DNA of 18,212 nt, taken from NCBI GenBank assembly GCA_051004815.1, contig JBPCJY010000241.1, positions 1 through 18,212 of the forward strand, in the 5' to 3' direction. Within the stretch, counting starts at the first letter, position 1. Each line of letters starts with the position of its first letter. Source of the stretch: JBBQXY01 sp051004815 (GTDB lineage: Bacteria; Chloroflexota; Ktedonobacteria; Ktedonobacterales; Ktedonobacteraceae). The notes beneath the pieces were generated by a model. That model ran no database searches, had not been told where the DNA came from, and saw only the letters and a list, made by a program, of their open reading frames with translations. Position numbers and translations under genes: made by a program. Of the stretch, positions 15,016-18,212 are shown piece by piece.

Positions 15016-15324
15016 TTATGGCTTTTGCTTTTGTGCCTTAGAGGGTTGCAGGAGTTGACGGGCCTGCTCCTCCGTCTGTGCCACAACCATATTGAGTACC
15101 AACGTCTGCAACACATCCGGCTTCTTAATAGCATTGGCTTTTCGTTGTGCCATTGCGACAAGTTGTGGAAAGTGGGCCTGGACAAGAGTCTTCAGCATCT
15201 GCCGCTGATCTTTTAGCCGTTGCTGACGTTCCTTCTCAATCCCTTCCTGCAAACCTTTCTCAATCCCCTCTTGTATGAGTTCTTGGTAAACCCAAGAATC
15301 GCGGAATAGATGGTTGTCTAACAC
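15016..15324 (-). CDS. Rpn-family C-terminal-like small protein (RpnS-type)
   Basis: This 102-residue protein resembles the variable C-terminal part of Rpn recombination-promoting nucleases/putative transposases: a short RDSWVYQELIQEG start, EGIEKGLQEGIEKE repeats, a charged helix, then KTLVQAHFPQLVAMAQRKANAI and an LVLNMVVAQTEEQARQLL end. The PD-(D/E)XK nuclease part is absent. The GTG start at 15324 is chosen because a perfect AGGAGG (15331-15336) sits six bases upstream. The frame stays open for 51 more codons upstream, but that stretch has no nuclease features and overlaps the promoter. In E. coli, separately translated Rpn C-termini (RpnS) inhibit the full nuclease; a similar role here is inference. 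It could instead be a degenerate remnant. Confidence 0.65.
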   Translation of the reverse strand: MLDNHLFRDSWVYQELIQEGIEKGLQEGIEKERQQRLKDQRQMLKTLVQAHFPQLVAMAQRKANAIKKPDVLQTLVLNMVVAQTEEQARQLLQPSKAQKQKP

Positions 15325-15371
15325 GGAAAACCTCCTCTTGAGCCAATTGCGGTCGGCTGCTTTCTTACAAA

Positions 15372-15406
15372 AGTATACCATTTTCACACAGAGCGACCAA
15401 TGGTCG
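15372..15406 (-). promoter_or_regulatory. Promoter and operator of the Rpn-like gene
   Basis: On the minus strand TTGGTC (15395-15400) and TATACT (15372-15377) are 17 bases apart. The palindrome CGACCA-A-TGGTCG (15394-15406) covers the -35 box and is a likely repressor site. The promoter lies 48 bases upstream of the GTG start, consistent with that start choice. Confidence 0.5.
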
Positions 15407-15453
15407 GTAATTGGTGGCATTGAAGTTTTTCCAAGAAATCTTCTGTCGGAATC

Positions 15454-15462
15454 TGATATAAT
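15454..15462 (+). promoter_or_regulatory. Extended -10 promoter of the MFS gene
   Basis: TGATATAAT (15454-15462) is a TGN-TATAAT extended -10, which can work without a good -35; none is seen. It points toward the MFS gene with a leader of about 110 bases, diverging from the Rpn-like promoter about 80 bases away. Confidence 0.5.
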
Positions 15463-15578
15463 TCTAGTGGAAGCCAACGTAGCCTCTACTGACGCAACAA
15501 GACTAGTTCCTTCCTACTCGTATGCTGGACGTATTCCCCTGGTATCCTGGAGAGTAGCGTGTTGCAAGGAAGTGGTTT

Positions 15579-16325
15579 ATGGATTCTATTGCTTCCCCTC
15601 ATCGGCTCACGGTGCGTGAGCAACTTGTTTTGAGCGTTTTGTGGTTTTCGCTAAACGCGCAGAGTGCCGCTCTATTGCCAATAGTCATTCCCACACAGAT
15701 ACTGCTCTTTGTGGCCCCTGGTCAAATCGGCAACGCACAACAAGCAGCATTCCTCGGCTGGCTCTCGACGTTGGGTGCTGTTGTATCACTGTTTGTCCCT
15801 CCGTTGATCGGTATGTGGTCAGATCACACGATCAATGCGTTTGGCCGTCGCCGCCCATTTATTGTGCTGGGTACATTATGTGTATTGCTCAGCGTACCCA
15901 TGTTGATTGAGGCGCGTGACATCGTCATCTTCGTATTCGGCCTGGCCATTTTACAAGTGGGTATGAATGTGATCACTGCCGCGTATCAAAGCCTCACACC
16001 AGATCGCGTTCCCAAAGAGCAACGCGGTGCGGCATCGGGTTACATGGGGCTGATGACCATTCTCGGCAACGTAAGTAGTCTAGCATTAGCCGCCTGGCTC
16101 TTTGGACAGGTGGGCTTGAATGCTGCCGAGGGCGATACCATCCATCATGGCACGTACCTTTTCTACATCTTGACGAGCGTTATCCTCATTGCTGGCGTGT
16201 TTGTAACGGTGGTTGGAATACACGAAACGCCTTATAAGGTTTCGCTGGCCGTTTCAACCCAAAACGAGGAGCAATTGCCACAGCGTTTGCAGCACTGGAT
16301 ACACCGCAATTGGCTGGAACCCTGA
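15579..16325 (+). CDS. MFS transporter, N-terminal half (ends at in-frame TGA)
   Basis: These 248 residues form the first six transmembrane helices of a major facilitator transporter, with motif-A-like IGMWSDHTINAFGRRRPF between helices 2 and 3, typical of the SLC45/sugar-type branch. AAGGA (15566-15570) is eight bases from the ATG. Translation stops at TGA 16323-16325 in the cytoplasmic mid-loop (LQHWIHRNWLEP). The same frame continues without another stop through helices 7-12 and a C-terminal domain to 17564. The stop would be residue 249 of a 661-residue protein; a CGA-to-TGA change is one simple origin. Six helices alone are not expected to transport. By context this is the 5' part of an interrupted or readthrough gene. 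Confidence 0.85.
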   Translation: MDSIASPHRLTVREQLVLSVLWFSLNAQSAALLPIVIPTQILLFVAPGQIGNAQQAAFLGWLSTLGAVVSLFVPPLIGMWSDHTINAFGRRRPFIVLGTLCVLLSVPMLIEARDIVIFVFGLAILQVGMNVITAAYQSLTPDRVPKEQRGAASGYMGLMTILGNVSSLALAAWLFGQVGLNAAEGDTIHHGTYLFYILTSVILIAGVFVTVVGIHETPYKVSLAVSTQNEEQLPQRLQHWIHRNWLEP

Positions 16326-17564
16326 CACGACTATAATTTCACCGTAGTCTTCCTCACGCGCTTTTCGGTCATGATGGGATTAGCTCTGTTCATGACCTTT
16401 ATCGAGTATTACTTCGCCGATGTGACCCATAGCAGCAACTTCGTACAAACGACGGCTGCCGTGGCCATCCTGGCCTTGCTGGGAGCCGTCTTCAGCGCAT
16501 TCTTGCTGGGCGTATTTTCCGACCGAGTAAAACGTGCGCCGCTGGTTAGCATCGCAACGGTATTCATGGCACTGGCTTCCCTGGCCTTTGTCGTCTTCAA
16601 TGGTAATTTTCCGCTCTGGCCGTTAGGCGTTGTCTTTGGCCTGGGCTATGGTGCCTACACGAGCGTAGATTGGGCCTTATCCGTCGATGCACTGCCTTCG
16701 ATGAATAGCGTGGGCAAAGACCTGGGCTTGTGGAACGCCTCCGCAACACTACCGGCCATCATCGCGCCTTTGCTGGGCAGCATTATCATCTCTCAGGTTC
16801 ACGAGTATGGCTCGACGGCCCTGGGCTATCGGCTGATTTTTGCCGTTGCAACGCTCTTCCTGCTCTTAGCGGCGGTGTTTGTGCTCTTTGTACGAGAACG
16901 ACGCGAGATTCATAGCGAAATAACGCCACGCCGCTCGCGTCCCAGCGTGAACATAGGCTGGAAACTGGCCTTTCAGACACGAAGGGGGAATGCTCGTGGC
17001 TTCCTACGCTTCTGGCCGTTCTGGGAGTGGCTTACGCGTTCCATTGAACACATCCAACCCATTCCCAATGCACCACATCATTTACTGGAAGTGCGCTTCA
17101 CACGCTACTCTGGTCGGCCCATAGACCTGCGCGATGGCACTCATGTACAGAAAGGCGACTCTGTCATTGAATTCCACTTCCGTAACCGGGCATTTCTGGA
17201 AATGGCCGAGCAGGCCGAAACCGATGCCTGGGTCTACATGCGCACTCTTGCACAGAATCTACAGGCATTGGCACAATGGATGCAGCAAGCGGATTTCCCT
17301 TCCGATGTGCATGCCCTCTACAGTATAACCTTGTTGACCTGCGGCGCACCACGCTTAGGTTTCACACTGCGCCCGCGGCCTAAAACTTTTCATACCTGGC
17401 TTGATCGCTTCTTTATGACAGGTCTACTGGTGCTCTATAATCCCAAAGGTGGAGCACGCCTCCTCCAGGGCACCACCTACGGCACGTACCCACAAGAAGC
17501 CTGGATGTCACGCAAAGAGTTGCTGCAACGATATGGTGGGACGGATCGGTCGCAAAAGGGGTGA
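16326..17564 (+). CDS. MFS transporter C-terminal half fused to a YkoP-like domain
   Basis: Directly after the TGA the same frame reads HDYNFTVVFLTRFSV, then MMGLALF at 16371, so the coding signal does not break at the stop. Six transmembrane helices (to about residue 175 counted from 16371) include DWALSVDALPS, typical of this MFS branch. A basic linker and a soluble domain (about 200-390; EHIQPIPNAPHHLLEVRFTRYSG, DGTHVQKGDSVIEFHF) follow. That domain resembles Bacillus YkoP, whose function is unknown. The ATG at 16371 has no Shine-Dalgarno, so independent translation is unlikely; expression would need TGA readthrough or the gene is dead. UGA followed by C is a leaky context. The stop is eight bases from the convergent gene's stop. 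Confidence 0.8.
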   Translation, partial: HDYNFTVVFLTRFSVMMGLALFMTFIEYYFADVTHSSNFVQTTAAVAILALLGAVFSAFLLGVFSDRVKRAPLVSIATVFMALASLAFVVFNGNFPLWPLGVVFGLGYGAYTSVDWALSVDALPSMNSVGKDLGLWNASATLPAIIAPLLGSIIISQVHEYGSTALGYRLIFAVATLFLLLAAVFVLFVRERREIHSEITPRRSRPSVNIGWKLAFQTRRGNARGFLRFWPFWEWLTRSIEHIQPIPNAPHHLLEVRFTRYSGRPIDLRDGTHVQKGDSVIEFHFRNRAFLEMAEQAETDAWVYMRTLAQNLQALAQWMQQADFPSDVHALYSITLLTCGAPRLGFTLRPRPKTFHTWLDRFFMTGLLVLYNPKGGARLLQGTTYGTYPQEAWMSRKELLQRYGGTDRSQKG

Positions 17565-17572
17565 AGCTTTCC

Positions 17573-17947
17573 CTACGATCTCTTTGGCAACAACACTCCT
17601 CTCAGCCAGCCAAGCAGTACCGTCGCCAAACCGAGTGGAATAAGGGCGGGTAGACGATACCACGCGCCTATATGCGTGATGACTGTTCCCAGTATGCGCA
17701 CTATCACGACTGGTGTAGTCATATAGGTGCGAATATAGCGGCCAAAGGCTGACTGTTTGTATTGCTCAAGGTCAGCCAGGTTCATGATCAGTGCCGAGGC
17801 AATGATTGGTGGCAGCAGTAAGACCAGCATGCCCGCAAGCAACTTGCGTTGCCAGAACAGGTAGAGAGAGATGATTTCCGCGCTGATATCCGTACAAAGT
17901 TTGAGTGGGTGAATTTGGTGGTACAGTGTTTTTTCTTGAGGGGTCAT
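17573..17947 (-). CDS. Small conserved membrane protein of unknown function
   Basis: This 124-residue protein begins MTPQEKTLYHQIHPLKLCTDISAE. It has two or three transmembrane spans (about 38-56, 82-98 and 101-118) and ends in a basic tail. HPLKLxTDxSA followed by a hydrophobic stretch and PPIIASALI recalls a conserved hypothetical membrane family seen in actinobacteria and Chloroflexota; no function is known to me. The start at 17947 is preceded by AGAGGA about 11 bases upstream. Longer in-frame starts (17998, 18109) lie at or before the promoter -10 and are rejected. It is a single-gene unit convergent with the MFS-YkoP gene. Confidence 0.72.
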   Translation of the reverse strand: MTPQEKTLYHQIHPLKLCTDISAEIISLYLFWQRKLLAGMLVLLLPPIIASALIMNLADLEQYKQSAFGRYIRTYMTTPVVIVRILGTVITHIGAWYRLPALIPLGLATVLLGWLRGVLLPKRS

Positions 17948-17998
17948 GGTGATGTGTTTCCTCTTTTCCAATTTTGTTGGTTCGTTTTGTTCATTCAT

Positions 17999-18027
17999 AA
18001 TGTAGGGCTTTGTTTTTTGTCTGTCAA
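17999..18027 (-). promoter_or_regulatory. Sigma-70 promoter of the small membrane protein gene
   Basis: On the minus strand a perfect TTGACA (18022-18027), a 17-base spacer and TACATT (17999-18004) form a good promoter. Transcription would start near 17992, about 45 bases before ATG 17947. The remaining bases to 18212 hold no gene I can support, only a GC-rich stretch including GCAGCGAAGAATCT, which may belong to a dispersed repeat. Confidence 0.65.
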
Positions 18028-18212
18028 GCTTTTTTTGGTGTATCAGCAGGGTTTGTGAATGATTGCTAGGGCGACCGCGAGGGTGCTTGCATAGGGAGGT
18101 ATTTCGCAATGCCCAGTCCCAGCCCCCTGTTACTCTTGGCGCAGCGAAGAATCTGTCGTGGCCCGGAGAGTTTTTGCTGCGCTCGCGATGGAAAGGGGGG
18201 GAAGGCGACCCA

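Noticed and set aside
16323..16345. Selenocysteine insertion at the TGA of the MFS gene
   Set aside because: A short GACTA/TAGTC stem follows, but the site is a transporter loop with no redox role and no SECIS-like loop; nonsense or readthrough is simpler.
17948..18109. N-terminal extension of the small membrane protein from 18109 or 17998
   Set aside because: These starts lie upstream of or against the TTGACA-N17-TACATT promoter and lack a Shine-Dalgarno.
1..18212. Alternative genetic code with TGA as a sense codon
   Set aside because: TGA ends normal genes here (for example at 4013-4015 and 10465-10467), and tryptophans are encoded by TGG.

Overview
The window looks like a chromosomal stretch from a Ktedonobacteria-type Chloroflexota. 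This is inferred from the gene mix (paired BcrA-like ABC exporters, a PDZ/DUF512 radical SAM protein, a YafY-type WYL regulator, an Rpn-like tail protein, an MFS-YkoP fusion), moderate GC, and dispersed palindromic repeats of the GTAGGGGCCGAT/ATCGGCCCCTAC kind. No rRNA, tRNA, CRISPR array, transposase or phage gene is visible. TGA, TAG and TAA all end genes, so the code is standard.

Layout: (1) 225-2182, minus strand: a two-gene ABC-2 exporter operon with an AT-rich palindrome upstream. (2) 2328-2669, minus: a lone XRE/HigA-like regulator with a palindrome inside its own promoter. (3) 2981-4015, plus: a MetE/UROD-fold protein that keeps HxC and Cys zinc-ligand candidates, followed by a REP-like hairpin. 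(4) 4195-5163, plus: an HTH-WYL regulator with an abnormal, poly-A-studded C-terminus, then an SRAP (YedK/HMCES) DNA-protein crosslink protein at 5215-5877. (5) 5889-7310, minus: a PDZ plus radical SAM/DUF512 protein with a near-consensus promoter. (6) 7311-7863: a structured intergenic region leading to a PAS-PAS-PAS-GGDEF-EAL cyclic-di-GMP protein (7864-10467, plus). (7) 10472-12360, minus: a second ABC-2 exporter operon paralogous to the first. (8) 12708-13780, plus: a secreted phosphoesterase whose signal peptide is in a different frame from the enzyme body. (9) 13794-13932: a second REP-like element. (10) 14002-15324, minus: a Rieske oxygenase preceded by a small gene resembling the free-standing C-terminal part of Rpn nucleases. 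(11) 15579-17564, plus: an MFS transporter fused to a YkoP-like domain and interrupted by one in-frame TGA. (12) 17573-17947, minus: a small membrane protein.

No single conserved multi-gene system is evident. The window is a set of short transcription units, several convergent with only a few bases between them. The most unusual points are the three reading-frame anomalies (phosphoesterase frameshift, in-frame TGA in the MFS gene, scrambled WYL tail), the solitary Rpn-tail gene with its own perfect Shine-Dalgarno, the zinc-site-bearing MetE-like protein, and the leader of the GGDEF-EAL gene, which can fold so as to hide the only purine-rich stretch before its start codon.
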